Assembly: GCA_013697915.1 (NCBI GenBank)
Contig: JACCVY010000247.1
Coordinates: 62,001-126,000, forward strand
Origin: Blastocatellia bacterium
GTDB taxonomy: Bacteria; Acidobacteriota; Blastocatellia; Pyrinomonadales; Pyrinomonadaceae
Length of the DNA stretch: 64,000 nucleotides
Direction of reading: 5' to 3'
Each line of letters opens with the position of its first letter. The stretch's first letter is position 1. Of the stretch, positions 1-10,500 are shown in pieces. The translations under genes and the position numbers were made by a program. The notes beneath the pieces were generated by a model. The model was given only the letters and a program-made list of their open reading frames with translations, did not search any database and was not told the DNA's origin.

Positions 1-19
1 CTACACTGTAGCCAAAGAA

Positions 20-56
20 AAAACCGGGTGGCCCTTAAAAAGGCACACCCGGTTTT
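20..56 (-). terminator. Rho-independent terminator of the TonB-dependent receptor gene
   Basis: Inverted repeat AAAACCGGGTG...CACCCGGTTTT; on the minus strand it is followed by a T-rich tract (aaagaaaaaaacc on +), 22 bp after the receptor stop codon. Confidence 0.85.
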
Positions 57-77
57 GTTTGCTTTCCAGTTTAGAAA

Positions 78-3000
78 CTAGAAGTGGAAACGCACCGCGA
101 ACTGGACCTGGCGCTGGGAATACTTGTTACTGTCCGTCGAGGTCACACTTCCGAAAGTGGGCGTGTAGCACAACCCATTAGTAACCGGTGTGGTGATGCC
201 GTTAATGCCTCCACAATTAGTGTTGGTTCCGGTGTATAGCGTTCCGCTCTTACCAAACACCTGGGTGCGATTGAACAGGTTAAAGGCCTCTCCGAGCAGT
301 TCAAGATTATATCTTTCTGAGAAATTGATACGCTTCGAAAGTCTCAGATCGATATTCTTGACTGCCGGCAGACGGAACGAGTTACGCGGCAGACGGAAGT
401 AACGGAAGTCGCCGTTTGAGCCGTTCAGACCGTTAGTCACACCCGACGTTTCAGCACTGTATGGCTGGCCGCTGTAGAGCACAAAGATTGGAGAAATCGA
501 CCAACCGTTTAGCACATAGTCGCCGAACGAATCGCCGCCGCCCTTGTAAAGCGTAGGCGCATACACTGCGCTGGCTACGAACTTATGTCGCGTATCAAAG
601 TTACTCGGCCCGAAATCGTAGGCCTGGCGGTTAAATACATCCACGGGCTGATTAAAGATGCTCGTGGTGATCAGCGAGGTTTGTCCGGTATCAGTCGCCT
701 TTGAAAAGGTGTAGCTCGACTGGAATTGGAGACCATTAGTAAAGCGACGGTTGACCTGAAAAACCAGACCGCTGTATTCCGACTTTACTGAACTCTCTTC
801 GCGAAGCATCGATGGTTGCGAAGAAATGGCCTTGGCGTACTGCGGGACTGTAAAAGTCGTCCCGTCTTGAGGTCCACCAACAATCGTGTAGGTCTTGATT
901 ACGCCGGTTGGAGCAAGATTCATGTCGACGAAGGTGGGCAAGTCATAACCTCTAGCCCCGACGAACGAGACTGAAGCGACCGTATTCTTGGCAATCTCAC
1001 GCTCCAGAATGAAGTCGTACTGAACAATCTTCGGCGTTTGGAAATTTCTTTGGAAGAAGAAGATCGTCCCTGACGACGTAAGTGCCGTCGTGTTGGGTAG
1101 GACATTGGGGAAGACTGGGGCGCATGGAACCGTCGCCGCAGCAACGAGCGGGAAGCAACTGGCAGTCACGGTCTGCGCTACGGTGATCGTTCCCTGTCCC
1201 GCTAAATTACCCGTCTTTAACAGGTTGTTCCAAATGTGCCCGCCAAGGATGCGGCCAAAATAAACTCCGAACCCGCCGCGGATTGAAGTTTTGCCATCAC
1301 CGTTAACGTCGTAAGCAAAACCAACACGCGGACCAAAGTTATTCTTGTCGCTCGGCATCGTGGAGGTCGCTTGAGCAAGCGTTCTGCCGTCATTCGGAAT
1401 GACCACCGTACTAGGGTTAGGCAGGATGGCGGCAGGCAACTTTTGGTATTCGTAACGCAAGCCGGAATTCACGGTGAAACGTGGCGTTACGCGAGTGTCA
1501 AGCTGGCCAAAGAAGCTATACTCGTCTTCCTTAAACTTCACGCCCTGAATGCCAATACCCTGAAGGTAAGTGGAGGTATAGCACCGGCCCGCGAAACGTC
1601 GCACTGCGGCGGTGTCGGAAGTGCACGTTGTAGTTCCCGGTAATGGCGTCTGCCAATTGACGTAGTCAATCACAAAGTCTGTGATGTTGGCGTAGGAATA
1701 AGAACCCGCTTCAGAACCCCGGTTTAGGATTTCGTCGGTTACGTGATTATAGTCAGCGCCAAACTTGAGGGTATGAATACCCTTGGTCCAGGTTACCGTA
1801 TCCGCAAATTGAATGCGTCGCTCGTCCGGATACTTGATGCGTTCAAAGTTGGTCGTCGTGCCAAAGGTTAAGCCATTCGTCAAACGCACCTGAGGCGAAC
1901 GCGCGCCCAATTCAGTGGTTGCGGTTGACGGTTCGCCGGCCAGAGGCGGCTGGCTGAAAGCAAATTCAAAGTCTTTCGAATACTGAAAACGCGCTTCATT
2001 TAGCAGGTTCGGTGTAAGCGTTGACTGAAAGCGCGAGTTAATCGTGTCGACCCGGACAAAGTCATCGCCGAAACTATGTCGGGCGTTGGTGTTCGTCGCC
2101 TGTGTTTGCAAACCAGCAGGCGAGGCCCAGCGCAAACGGTTGTAAGAAAGAGTGAACAGGTTGTTGCTGTTCACCTGCCAATCAAACTTCGGAAAGATTA
2201 TTTTCTGGTCGCCACGACGAGGTGTTTCGCCAGTCAGCGAAGTAAGAAAGGCCAGAGTGTTGTCGATCTGAGTGGCACTTAGACCCTTGGCGAGCAAAGC
2301 CGTTCGTCCGGTGGTCGAGGGAACTAGTGTATTCAGGTAACCGGGTGCAAAGAAAACCGCCAGACCCGGGAAGTTGCGTTTTTGCTGATCGTAGCTGAAG
2401 AAGAAGAACGCTTTGTTCTTGACAATTGGGCCACCGATGTTGCCGCCGAATTGATGGCGAATGTCCAACGGCTTGATTCCGACGGGTGTCGAGATGCCAT
2501 TGATCAAGACGCTTCGGGTGGCGCGTGGGTTTCGCGCGCCAAATTTGTTATTGCGATAATACTCAAAGAGATCCCCATGAAACTCGTTCGTGCCGCTCTT
2601 GGTAACTGAATTGACGACGGCACCGGCCGAACGTCCATATTCAGCCGAGTAGTTCGAGGAGTTAACCTGAAACTCGCGAACTGCGGACTGGCTAACAACG
2701 TACGGGATGCGCGTGCGGCCACGTTCTTCTGAGTGGAACGATTGATTGTTGTCACCACCATCCACCGTGCTATTGTTCAGCAAACCTGAAACACCACGGA
2801 AACTAATCAGTCCGAATGGGCCATCGGGAACCGAAGCCGGCGTCAAGAGCACAAAGTCGGTAACACGACGACCGTTAACCGGCAGCTCGTTGATTGAGGT
2901 CTGATTGATATTGGTGGAAAACTCCTGCGAGTTGGTATTGATTACCGGCGCTTCTGCGGTAATCTCGACGCTCGCCGTAGTTCCAGCAACACCTAGCGGA

Positions 3001-3422
3001 ACATTCAGCGAGGTAACCTGTCCAACTTCGACTACGACTTTTTCCTGGACAAAATCAGCGAAGCCCCCCACTGCGACCTTAACGGTGTATGTTCCCGGTT
3101 CAAGGTTGACAACGCGAAAGCCACCATCGGAATCGCTCGTGGCCGTTGCTTCTTTGTTTGTTCCCACATTGGTTACCGTCACAGCAGCATTGGGAATCGA
3201 TGCACCTTGCGGGTCGGCGACCTTCCCGCTGATACCGCCAGTAAGCGTTGACTGTGCGAAGGCGATGGTGCTGAGCGCGAGTATCGAGAAAATAACAAGG
3301 GGTAGTCGTACAAATTTCGACATGGGGAACTCCTTAAGCATGAGTTGACGTTGAAGATTGTGCGCAGCCGATTTGGGCGCAGGTTGATGTCTTAAAATTG
3401 AGAGCAAATTGAAGTTATGCAA
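78..3422 (-). CDS. TonB-dependent receptor, Oar-like, with N-terminal carboxypeptidase-regulatory-like domain (likely start at about 3322, MSKFVRLPL)
   Basis: ORF translation: signal peptide, GGISGKVADPQGASIPNAAVTVTN (CarboxypepD_reg), plug and beta-barrel features, C-terminal aromatic residue (RFHF). Confidence 0.9.
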   Translation of the reverse strand: MHNFNLLSILRHQPAPKSAAHNLQRQLMLKEFPMSKFVRLPLVIFSILALSTIAFAQSTLTGGISGKVADPQGASIPNAAVTVTNVGTNKEATATSDSDGGFRVVNLEPGTYTVKVAVGGFADFVQEKVVVEVGQVTSLNVPLGVAGTTASVEITAEAPVINTNSQEFSTNINQTSINELPVNGRRVTDFVLLTPASVPDGPFGLISFRGVSGLLNNSTVDGGDNNQSFHSEERGRTRIPYVVSQSAVREFQVNSSNYSAEYGRSAGAVVNSVTKSGTNEFHGDLFEYYRNNKFGARNPRATRSVLINGISTPVGIKPLDIRHQFGGNIGGPIVKNKAFFFFSYDQQKRNFPGLAVFFAPGYLNTLVPSTTGRTALLAKGLSATQIDNTLAFLTSLTGETPRRGDQKIIFPKFDWQVNSNNLFTLSYNRLRWASPAGLQTQATNTNARHSFGDDFVRVDTINSRFQSTLTPNLLNEARFQYSKDFEFAFSQPPLAGEPSTATTELGARSPQVRLTNGLTFGTTTNFERIKYPDERRIQFADTVTWTKGIHTLKFGADYNHVTDEILNRGSEAGSYSYANITDFVIDYVNWQTPLPGTTTCTSDTAAVRRFAGRCYTSTYLQGIGIQGVKFKEDEYSFFGQLDTRVTPRFTVNSGLRYEYQKLPAAILPNPSTVVIPNDGRTLAQATSTMPSDKNNFGPRVGFAYDVNGDGKTSIRGGFGVYFGRILGGHIWNNLLKTGNLAGQGTITVAQTVTASCFPLVAAATVPCAPVFPNVLPNTTALTSSGTIFFFQRNFQTPKIVQYDFILEREIAKNTVASVSFVGARGYDLPTFVDMNLAPTGVIKTYTIVGGPQDGTTFTVPQYAKAISSQPSMLREESSVKSEYSGLVFQVNRRFTNGLQFQSSYTFSKATDTGQTSLITTSIFNQPVDVFNRQAYDFGPSNFDTRHKFVASAVYAPTLYKGGGDSFGDYVLNGWSISPIFVLYSGQPYSAETSGVTNGLNGSNGDFRYFRLPRNSFRLPAVKNIDLRLSKRINFSERYNLELLGEAFNLFNRTQVFGKSGTLYTGTNTNCGGINGITTPVTNGLCYTPTFGSVTSTDSNKYSQRQVQFAVRFHF

Positions 3423-3743
3423 AACAAGAAGGAAACGATCCGTAGACCCTAATTAGAGGCAAGCTTTTAGCACGCCTGAAGCAACTTTCGCAAGCCTGAT
3501 ACGTGTTAAAGCTGAGTAAAAATACATCATCGCAGTTTCGTGTTCCGAGAAGACCCACTTGGGCATGTCTTGATCGCATTCCTGTTCGCAAAATGCATGC
3601 CGAATTGAAGTGCACCGCTCGCTCCGCAGAACTCCTCACTTTTCAAGGCTTATCTGAAAATTTTGCTTCCACCCCGGCATAAACGTGGCCGAGAATTTGG
3701 ATCAATATTGGAAAATCAGGAAATTGCAGTTTGGGTCGAGCGA

Positions 3744-4931
3744 CTACCCAGAGAAGCTCTCGACGATCATGGCAATGCCCTGGCCGCCACCGATGCATGC
3801 GGTCGCAAGACCATAGCGACCGGAGCGGCGGCGCAATTCATGAAGCAAGGTGAGCACCAGCCGGGTGCCAGTTGCCCCTAGCGGATGTCCGAGTGCGATC
3901 GCACCACCGTTGACGTTCGTCCGCGACCGATCCAAACCCAATTCCTTTTCGACGGCAAGATACTGACCGGCGAATGCTTCATTCACTTCAATCAGATCCA
4001 TGTCGGAGAGATCGAGTTTCGCTTTCTTCAAAGCCTGGCGCGTAGCAGGCACTGGGCCAATGCCCATGATTTCAGGTTCGACACCGGCATATGCCCAACT
4101 CACGATCCGGCCCATCGGTTTCTTGTCTGCCTGCTTCAAATAGTCTTCGCCGCATATGACCAACGCTGCCGCACCATCCACAATTCCTGAGGCGTTACCA
4201 GCAGTTACAAAGCCGTCTTTGGCGAACGCCGGTCGTAACCTGGCCAGCACCTCCATTGTGGTCTCGGGTCGCATGTGATCGTCATGGTCGAAAATAAAAC
4301 TCGACTTCCGGGATTTAACTTCAACCGGAACGATCTCCTCGGCAAAATATCCGACATCACTGGCCCGCTTCGCTTCTTGTTGTGAGCGCAAGGCGTACTG
4401 GTCCTGCTCTTCGCGTGAAATGGAAAACTTGCGCGCCAGATTCTCGGCGGTTCCCGCCATAGGCGTGTTGCAATAGGTGTCAAGCAACGCAACCGTCAGG
4501 CTGTCTTCGAGTTTGCCTTCGCCCAACGCAAAGCCCGACCGCGCGCCACGAATGACGTGCGGCGCCTGCGACATCGACTCCATGCCGCCGACTAGCGCCG
4601 TCTGCGCTTCACCAAGCTGAATCATCTGCGCGCCCGAAACAATCGATTGAATCCCGCTGCCGCAGAGGCGATTGACCGTGAGTGCCGGTCGATCAAAAGG
4701 AACGCCTGCTTTAAGCGCCACGTGACGTGCGCCATAGATCGCGTCGCCCGAAGTTTGTAACGCATTTCCAAAAACCGTGTGATCGATCTCTTCGGGAGCG
4801 ACCCCGGTCGTCTCCAAAGCAGCTCTTGCCGCAGTCGCACCAAGATCGATTGCCGAAATGTCTTTCAACGCGCCCACATACTCGCCCATCGGCGTTCGCT
4901 TGCCACCCAATATGAAAACATTTGTGCTCAT
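3744..4931 (-). CDS. acetyl-CoA acetyltransferase (thiolase)
   Basis: Motifs VNRLCGSGIQSI, NVNGGAIALGHPLGATGTR and CIGGGQG typical of thiolases. Confidence 0.93.
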   Translation of the reverse strand: MSTNVFILGGKRTPMGEYVGALKDISAIDLGATAARAALETTGVAPEEIDHTVFGNALQTSGDAIYGARHVALKAGVPFDRPALTVNRLCGSGIQSIVSGAQMIQLGEAQTALVGGMESMSQAPHVIRGARSGFALGEGKLEDSLTVALLDTYCNTPMAGTAENLARKFSISREEQDQYALRSQQEAKRASDVGYFAEEIVPVEVKSRKSSFIFDHDDHMRPETTMEVLARLRPAFAKDGFVTAGNASGIVDGAAALVICGEDYLKQADKKPMGRIVSWAYAGVEPEIMGIGPVPATRQALKKAKLDLSDMDLIEVNEAFAGQYLAVEKELGLDRSRTNVNGGAIALGHPLGATGTRLVLTLLHELRRRSGRYGLATACIGGGQGIAMIVESFSG

Positions 4932-5155
4932 CTCAAATAATCAACCCTTCCATGGTTTCGAATTCCGCTCAGGTTAGAAACGGAAAGATTAACAAAGAAT
5001 GGATCGCCGGATCAATTTAGAAACCTCAGTGTGGTGTCGTAGTTTGAAGCACAGAGGAAATTTTAATTTAGGACACCCAGCGTGTTCGGCCTGAAATGTG
5101 ATTTGAATGGAAGAAGCAGCAGGTTTCTTGCGCCAGCGATGAGAAAAGTTTTTTC

Positions 5156-5977
5156 TTATTCTGAAAATCTATGATGAGCTCGATAACGGTGTAGCAGTTC
5201 TTCAAGAAATCCTTCGTAGGTAAACGTCGCCAGATCATATGTCGGGCGAATCTTGTACATAAGCGGGAGCGAAACGCGCCAGGCCATCCACTGCCTTGGA
5301 ACATCCGACAGATCCCAACGCCGGCGCAGGAAAGTTTCTACAACTTCGATTTCGCGCTCGGTGAGGCTGGTGAGTTCGCCGGAAAAATCCACTGGCTTGA
5401 ACGATCTTCGCAATGCCACGTCACTCACCGATGATTCAAACACCTGAGTAAATGCCGGCGCTTCGGCTTCGCGTTCGCGCACCACGACGGTGCCCGCAAT
5501 CATGTCGCCCACGCGCTGGTCCGAAGAACTAACAAAAACCGAGATCAGGCCGATTGAATAAAAAGGCGCGGGCATCATGTCGAAAGTCCGCAGCAAGTTC
5601 CTGACTGCGGCCTCCCAAAAAGTGACCGGGCGTCCATCTTCGCGAATAACGCGAAGCTTGAGCCAGCGCTTGCCGGGTGTTTGCCCATTCCAGATCCACT
5701 CAAAGAAAGCGAAGTAGCCGGACAGAATAAAAAAGAGGATCACCACTAGCGCGGCCAGCACCCATTTTGGCGCATTGGTAAGTTTCTCGCCGAAGCTTGA
5801 ATAGTTTGCAACCAACGTAAACGCGATGATCATCAGGATGAGGACGAGTATCTGCAAAGCATGATCAATCGCGCAGGCAAGGAAACGATTGCCAATAGAG
5901 GCGAGCGCAAAGTGAAGTGGCACGCGCTCCGGCGTTTCAATTACGAGGATGTCTTCAGTGGCTAGTGCTGCCGACAT
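5156..5977 (-). CDS. RDD family membrane protein
   Basis: N-terminal RFLACAIDHALQ, several TM segments, GQTPGKRWLKLRVIREDGRP motif. Confidence 0.8.
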   Translation of the reverse strand: MSAALATEDILVIETPERVPLHFALASIGNRFLACAIDHALQILVLILMIIAFTLVANYSSFGEKLTNAPKWVLAALVVILFFILSGYFAFFEWIWNGQTPGKRWLKLRVIREDGRPVTFWEAAVRNLLRTFDMMPAPFYSIGLISVFVSSSDQRVGDMIAGTVVVREREAEAPAFTQVFESSVSDVALRRSFKPVDFSGELTSLTEREIEVVETFLRRRWDLSDVPRQWMAWRVSLPLMYKIRPTYDLATFTYEGFLEELLHRYRAHHRFSE

Positions 5978-5998
5978 GTCTGCTCTGGAATTCTTTCT

Positions 5999-7210
5999 CT
6001 ATAAACCGCGCACACGCATGAATCTTCGCTTGCCAACTTGAAGCAAAATCGATTTATCGGGACTTAGGTTCAGCTCAAACCCGCTGTCCGCTCGTTTTGT
6101 CCCATCAACAGAAACTCCCCCTTGCTCTATCAAGCGACGAGCTTCAGCCATTGACGCGACCAGATCAGAACTAACCAGCAAGCGTGGTAATTTCCAAAGG
6201 CCAGATTCAAGCGATGCTTCTTCAACTACATCAGGAGTTTGCTTCGCACGAAAGACCTTAACGAATTCTTCTTCAGCATTTTGGGCATCATCGCTCGAAT
6301 AAAAATCAGAAATGATTGACTTCGCAAGCTCCGCTTTAATATCCCGCGGATTGCGTTCTCCCTTCTCGGCCTGATTCTTCAGAGCAGCTATTTGTTCACT
6401 TGTTAGATCAGTAAGCAGTTCGTAATAGCGCCACATCAGCTCATCCGAGATCGACATTACTTTGCCGAAGATTTCCGCAGGCGGTTCATTGATGCCGATG
6501 TAGTTTCCCAAACTCTTGGACATCTTCTGCACGCCGTCCGTGCCTTGCAACAGCGGCATGATGACGCAGACTTGCGCGTCCTGTTTGTACTCGCGCTGCA
6601 GATTTCGGCCCATTAACAAATTGAATTTCTGATCCGTGCCGCCGAGCTCGACATCGGCATCAAGCGCGACTGAATCGTATGCCTGCGTCAGCGGATACAG
6701 CAGCTCGTGCAACGCAATCGGCTTTTCTTCATTCAAGCGCTTCGTAAAATCGTCGCGTTCCAGAATCTGTTTGACTGTGACGTGCGCAGCCAGACGTATA
6801 AAGCCGCCGGAACCGAGCTTGTCCATCCACTCCGAGTTAAAACGGATCTCGGTCTTTACAGGATCAAGCAACTTAAATATTTGTTGCTTGTAGGTTTCAG
6901 CGTTGGCGTTTATTTCCTCGCGGGTGAGTTGCGGCCGCGTCGCGGAATTGCCGGAAGGGTCGCCGATGAGCCCGGTGAAATCGCCTATCAGAAAAATAAC
7001 CGTGTGGCCCAATTCCTGAAAGGCGCGCAGCTTGCGAATGACAACCGTGTGTCCCAGATGAATGTCAGGCGCCGTTGGATCGACCCCAAGCTTCACGCGC
7101 AACGGCTTGCCTGTTTTGGCAGACTTTTCCAGCTTGGCGCGCAACTCTTCCTTGCGGATGATCTCCGTGGTGCCTTTGCGAAGGTAGTCGAGCTGTTCAT
7201 CGATCGTCAT
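5999..7210 (-). CDS. tyrS: tyrosyl-tRNA synthetase
   Basis: [19 protein letters not shown] (HIGH-like), KMSKSLGN, C-terminal S4 domain. Confidence 0.96.
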   Translation of the reverse strand: MTIDEQLDYLRKGTTEIIRKEELRAKLEKSAKTGKPLRVKLGVDPTAPDIHLGHTVVIRKLRAFQELGHTVIFLIGDFTGLIGDPSGNSATRPQLTREEINANAETYKQQIFKLLDPVKTEIRFNSEWMDKLGSGGFIRLAAHVTVKQILERDDFTKRLNEEKPIALHELLYPLTQAYDSVALDADVELGGTDQKFNLLMGRNLQREYKQDAQVCVIMPLLQGTDGVQKMSKSLGNYIGINEPPAEIFGKVMSISDELMWRYYELLTDLTSEQIAALKNQAEKGERNPRDIKAELAKSIISDFYSSDDAQNAEEEFVKVFRAKQTPDVVEEASLESGLWKLPRLLVSSDLVASMAEARRLIEQGGVSVDGTKRADSGFELNLSPDKSILLQVGKRRFMRVRGL

Positions 7211-7215
7211 TGGCT

Positions 7216-7247
7216 AATCGTAAATCGTCAATCGTGAATCGTAAATA
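7216..7247. repeat. heptameric tandem array, unit AATCGTA/AATCGTC/AATCGTG (single arm)
   Basis: aatcgta|aatcgtc|aatcgtg|aatcgta|aatag read directly; adjacent to the tyrS start codon (7208-7210). Confidence 0.85.
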
Positions 7248-7280
7248 GAATAAGAGGCGGCGCGTCTTGTATCAGCGACT

Positions 7281-7964
7281 TTACTTGAGCACCACTCGCC
7301 TGCCAACAATCTCGTAAGCGCCGCCGTTAACGATAGCAAGTGCTTCTGCATACAGCGTGTGCTCCTCATCCAGTATGCGCGCGGAAAGCGTCTCTTCGGT
7401 ATCGTCGTCGCGAACGGGAACGATTCGTTGCGCGATGATTGGTCCGCCGTCAAGTGTCTGATCAACGAAATGCACTGTGCACCCGGTAAACTTTGCGCCA
7501 TGCTCGAGCGCCTGCCGCTGTGCGTCGAGTCCGGGAAAGGCCGGCAGCAGGCTTGGGTGAATATTCAAGATGCGATTGCGATAAGCTGAAAGAAAATGCG
7601 AAGACAAGAGCCGCATGTAACCGGCAAGACACACGAAATCAACCTGGTGTTCCTGCAGCACAGTTACGAGTTCACGATCGTGTTCGTCGCGCGAGCGGCC
7701 CCTTCTTTCAACAACTGCTGTCGGCAGATTTTGTGACTGAGCATGCGCGAGACCAGCGGCGTTTGGTTGGTCGCTGATGACTATCGCAATCTCCATCTGC
7801 GGAACACTTCCCTCACGAACGGCATCGGCAAGCGCCAGCATGTTTGAACCGCGCCCGGAAATGAGAATGGCGATTCTGGATTTAACTTCGCGTGGCATGG
7901 CTTGGTTGGCCGATGTCGAGTATTCAGGCACTGACATTAAAAGTTCGCATCGCTGCAGCTTCAA
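7281..7964 (-). CDS. purN: phosphoribosylglycinamide formyltransferase (start may be at an internal ATG, e.g. MPREVKSRIAIL)
   Basis: IAILISGRGSNMLAL, ILNIHPSLLPAFPGLDAQRQALEHGAKFTGCTVHFVDQTLDGGPII. Confidence 0.95.
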   Translation of the reverse strand: MKLQRCELLMSVPEYSTSANQAMPREVKSRIAILISGRGSNMLALADAVREGSVPQMEIAIVISDQPNAAGLAHAQSQNLPTAVVERRGRSRDEHDRELVTVLQEHQVDFVCLAGYMRLLSSHFLSAYRNRILNIHPSLLPAFPGLDAQRQALEHGAKFTGCTVHFVDQTLDGGPIIAQRIVPVRDDDTEETLSARILDEEHTLYAEALAIVNGGAYEIVGRRVVLK

Positions 7965-7971
7965 CCTCGCA

Positions 7972-8130
7972 ATGGCTCTGCCGTCTGATGTGCGGAAGGT
8001 CTGTGACCTTCCGGGCGTTTCAATTAATTTAGGGCTACGTCCTTGGGTTCAGAGCTTAGTCTTAAAATTTCCAGATGACTTCGCGGTGGGGGCAAGCCGC
8101 TACCGCACTATCTGACGGCAAAGCCGAATC
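7972..8130. repeat. REP-like inverted repeat cluster (GGCTCTGCCGTCTGATGTGCGG ... CCGCACTATCTGACGGCAAAGCC) enclosing hairpin GGAAGGTC-TGT-GACCTTCC
   Basis: Complementary outer arms at about 7974-7995 and 8104-8125; perfect 8-bp inner stem 7994-8012. Confidence 0.7.
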
Positions 8131-8143
8131 TTCGGCGAGCCGA

Positions 8144-9178
8144 TTAGATCAAATTGACGAAGCGTTCGCCCTCGACTACGCGGCCAACTTCGAAGACCTG
8201 TTCATCGCGTTGTTGTAAATGCAACTTGACCGCATCAGCGTCTGATTGCGAAAGAACAATCACCATGCCCGCGCCCATATTGAACGTTCGATACATCTCC
8301 GCTTCAGACACGTTCCCGAGCCGCCGCATAAGCTGAAAAACCGGCAGCACGGGCCAACTTCCTTTTTTGATCTCCACGGCTGTTCCCGGCGGCAGGATGC
8401 GCGGAATATTGTCTGTCAGCCCGCCACCCGTGATGTGGGCGAGACCTTTTATCATTCCCGAATCAAGCAAGCCCTCGAGCGGTTTCAAATAACTGGCGTG
8501 CGGCCGCAACAGCGCTTCACCAACCGTCATGTTCAACTCATCAACGCGCGTGTTGACATCGTAGCCGGCTACTTCGAAAAACAATTTGCGCGCGAGCGAG
8601 TAACCATTGGTGTGCAATCCAACTGATGGTAATGCCAGCAGCACATCTCCCGCAGCAATTTGTTTACCGTCGATGATTTTTTCTTTATCCACAACTCCAA
8701 CGATGAAGCCGGCAACGTCATATTCACCCTCCGCATAAAAATCCGGCATCTCCGCGGTTTCACCGCCGAGCAGGACACAACCGTTTTCGCGACAGCCTCG
8801 GGCTATGCCTCCAACAATTGCGGCAACCACGTCGGGTAAAAGCTTTGGGGTAGCGATGTAGTCGAGAAAAAAGAGCGGGCGCGCGCCCTGGACCAGAATG
8901 TCGTTGACGCAGTGGTTAACCAAATCGCGCCCGATGGTATTGTGAACGCCGGCCAGAAACGCAATCTTCAGTTTCGTGCCGACGCCATCAGCCGAAGCAA
9001 CCAGCACCGGTTGCATCAGCTTGGGAAAGGCGCCGGCAAACATTCCTCCAAAGCTGCCAATCTCGGAAAGCGTCTGCGCATTGAAGGTCTGTTTCGCGAG
9101 CAGCTTGATCCTGTCGGTGGCACGCGTGGCGGCGTCGATATCAACACCGGCATCCGCATATGAAATTGGCTTTGTCAT
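8144..9178 (-). CDS. purM: phosphoribosylformylglycinamidine cyclo-ligase
   Basis: SYADAGVDIDAATRATDRIK, GVGTKLKIAF, LLGGETAEMP, HITGGGLTDNIPR. Confidence 0.96.
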   Translation of the reverse strand: MTKPISYADAGVDIDAATRATDRIKLLAKQTFNAQTLSEIGSFGGMFAGAFPKLMQPVLVASADGVGTKLKIAFLAGVHNTIGRDLVNHCVNDILVQGARPLFFLDYIATPKLLPDVVAAIVGGIARGCRENGCVLLGGETAEMPDFYAEGEYDVAGFIVGVVDKEKIIDGKQIAAGDVLLALPSVGLHTNGYSLARKLFFEVAGYDVNTRVDELNMTVGEALLRPHASYLKPLEGLLDSGMIKGLAHITGGGLTDNIPRILPPGTAVEIKKGSWPVLPVFQLMRRLGNVSEAEMYRTFNMGAGMVIVLSQSDADAVKLHLQQRDEQVFEVGRVVEGERFVNLI

Positions 9179-9181
9179 TGG

Positions 9182-9314
9182 TTCGTAAATCGTGAATCGT
9201 AAATCGTAAATAGAAAAATCCGAATAACTTACTTGGGCTTCAACTCAATTGCGAGTCTCAACCTGTGATAATGTCTGTCTTCACCATTTACGATTTACGA
9301 TTCACTATTTATCG
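9182..9314. repeat. paired inverted heptameric arrays (AATCGTA/AATCGTG)
   Basis: Arm 1 9182-9213 ttcgtaaatcgtgaatcgtaaatcgtaaatag; arm 2 9283-9314 accatttacgatttacgattcactatttatcg (reverse-complement heptamers). Abuts the purM start and overlaps the stop codon of the MBL-fold gene. Confidence 0.88.
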
Positions 9315-10492
9315 CTCTTTTTCGGTGGGGGTCCAAAGTCACCGTAGGCAATGAACCCGGACCGCGTGGCATCATCTTTCTGCCCGACCCGCCCCACCCA
9401 CACGTCGACCGCGCCTTCTTTTGCAGTCTTGATCACGTAATCCTTCTCCTTGCCGCGGGTCGTAATCGTTATCTCGCCTTGTAAGTCAGTCCTGAACAAC
9501 TTCGCATTCGCCGCCTTCAATCGATCGAGCACTACCTGCGAAGGATGGCCATAACGATTCCATTCGCCGCAAGAGATGACAGCCACTTCCGGCTTCACGC
9601 GATCCATGAAGTCCTGGGCGGTTGCATACTTCGACCCGTGATGACTAACTTTCAAGATCGTTGACCGAAGGTTTACGTCTTTCGTCAGCATGCGGTGTTC
9701 AGTTTGCTCTTCCGCGTCGCCCGTCAACAGCATCGAGAAATCGCCGTAGTCGAGCCTGATGACAATCGAATTCGCGTTAGGCAGGTTGCCGCCGGTCTTC
9801 ATCTGGCCTTTCGTAAACAACGGTTCGGTCGGCGCGAGCATTGTCAGCAGAGCGCCGCCACCGATATCGTATTTCGTGCCGGCTTGAGCTTTCTCATAGC
9901 TCGCGCCGCTTTGCGTGATCGCGTCTTTGTAATCATCGTAAAACTTTGTAATCGAACTGGACTTGGGGAGGGATGTTGCGGGTTTCTTGTCCTGAGCAGA
10001 TTTCTTTTGAACCGCTTTCGGATTTTGTTTCACGGCGAGCGATTCGGGAACGTCCGGCTCAGTGCCGTTATCGATGACGCGCAGAACTTTCGTGCCCTTC
10101 ATTACTTCGTCAGCGCCACCAATGTGATCGGGATGCGGATGAGTGGCGATAAAGAAGTCCAGCTGTTGCACGTTGTAACGCTTCAGCGCTTCCAGGACAA
10201 CTTTGCCTTTGTTAGTGTCGCCGGCATCGATTAGCACAGAGGTGCCGGTCGGCGAGATAATCAGAATTGAATCGCCTTCAACCGGGCCAACATCAAGAAT
10301 GTGCACTTGAAGTTCTTTGCCGGATGGCGTTGGTGGTTTCGTTTTCCACCAGGGCACTACATATTTCCAGCCGATGTAGCCCGCCGGAATCATCAGCAGA
10401 ACCAAAACTGCCCCGGCGCACCCACATCCTTTTGTCGCTCGACTCACTGAAAGGTTCCTTGTAATTGAGTTTGAAAAGGCCAACCGAAGCAA
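9305..10492 (-). CDS. ComEC/Rec2-related MBL-fold metallohydrolase with N-terminal TM anchor
   Basis: ATHPHPDHIGGADEV and VSHHGSKYATAQDFMDRVKPEVAVIS motifs. Confidence 0.87.
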   Translation of the reverse strand: MLRLAFSNSITRNLSVSRATKGCGCAGAVLVLLMIPAGYIGWKYVVPWWKTKPPTPSGKELQVHILDVGPVEGDSILIISPTGTSVLIDAGDTNKGKVVLEALKRYNVQQLDFFIATHPHPDHIGGADEVMKGTKVLRVIDNGTEPDVPESLAVKQNPKAVQKKSAQDKKPATSLPKSSSITKFYDDYKDAITQSGASYEKAQAGTKYDIGGGALLTMLAPTEPLFTKGQMKTGGNLPNANSIVIRLDYGDFSMLLTGDAEEQTEHRMLTKDVNLRSTILKVSHHGSKYATAQDFMDRVKPEVAVISCGEWNRYGHPSQVVLDRLKAANAKLFRTDLQGEITITTRGKEKDYVIKTAKEGAVDVWVGRVGQKDDATRSGFIAYGDFGPPPKKSDK

Positions 10493-10500
10493 CGCCAGTT

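Noticed and set aside
2905-3348. 147-aa + strand Thr/Val/Ser-rich ORF opposite the TonB receptor
   Set aside because: Shadow of the receptor N-terminal coding sequence.
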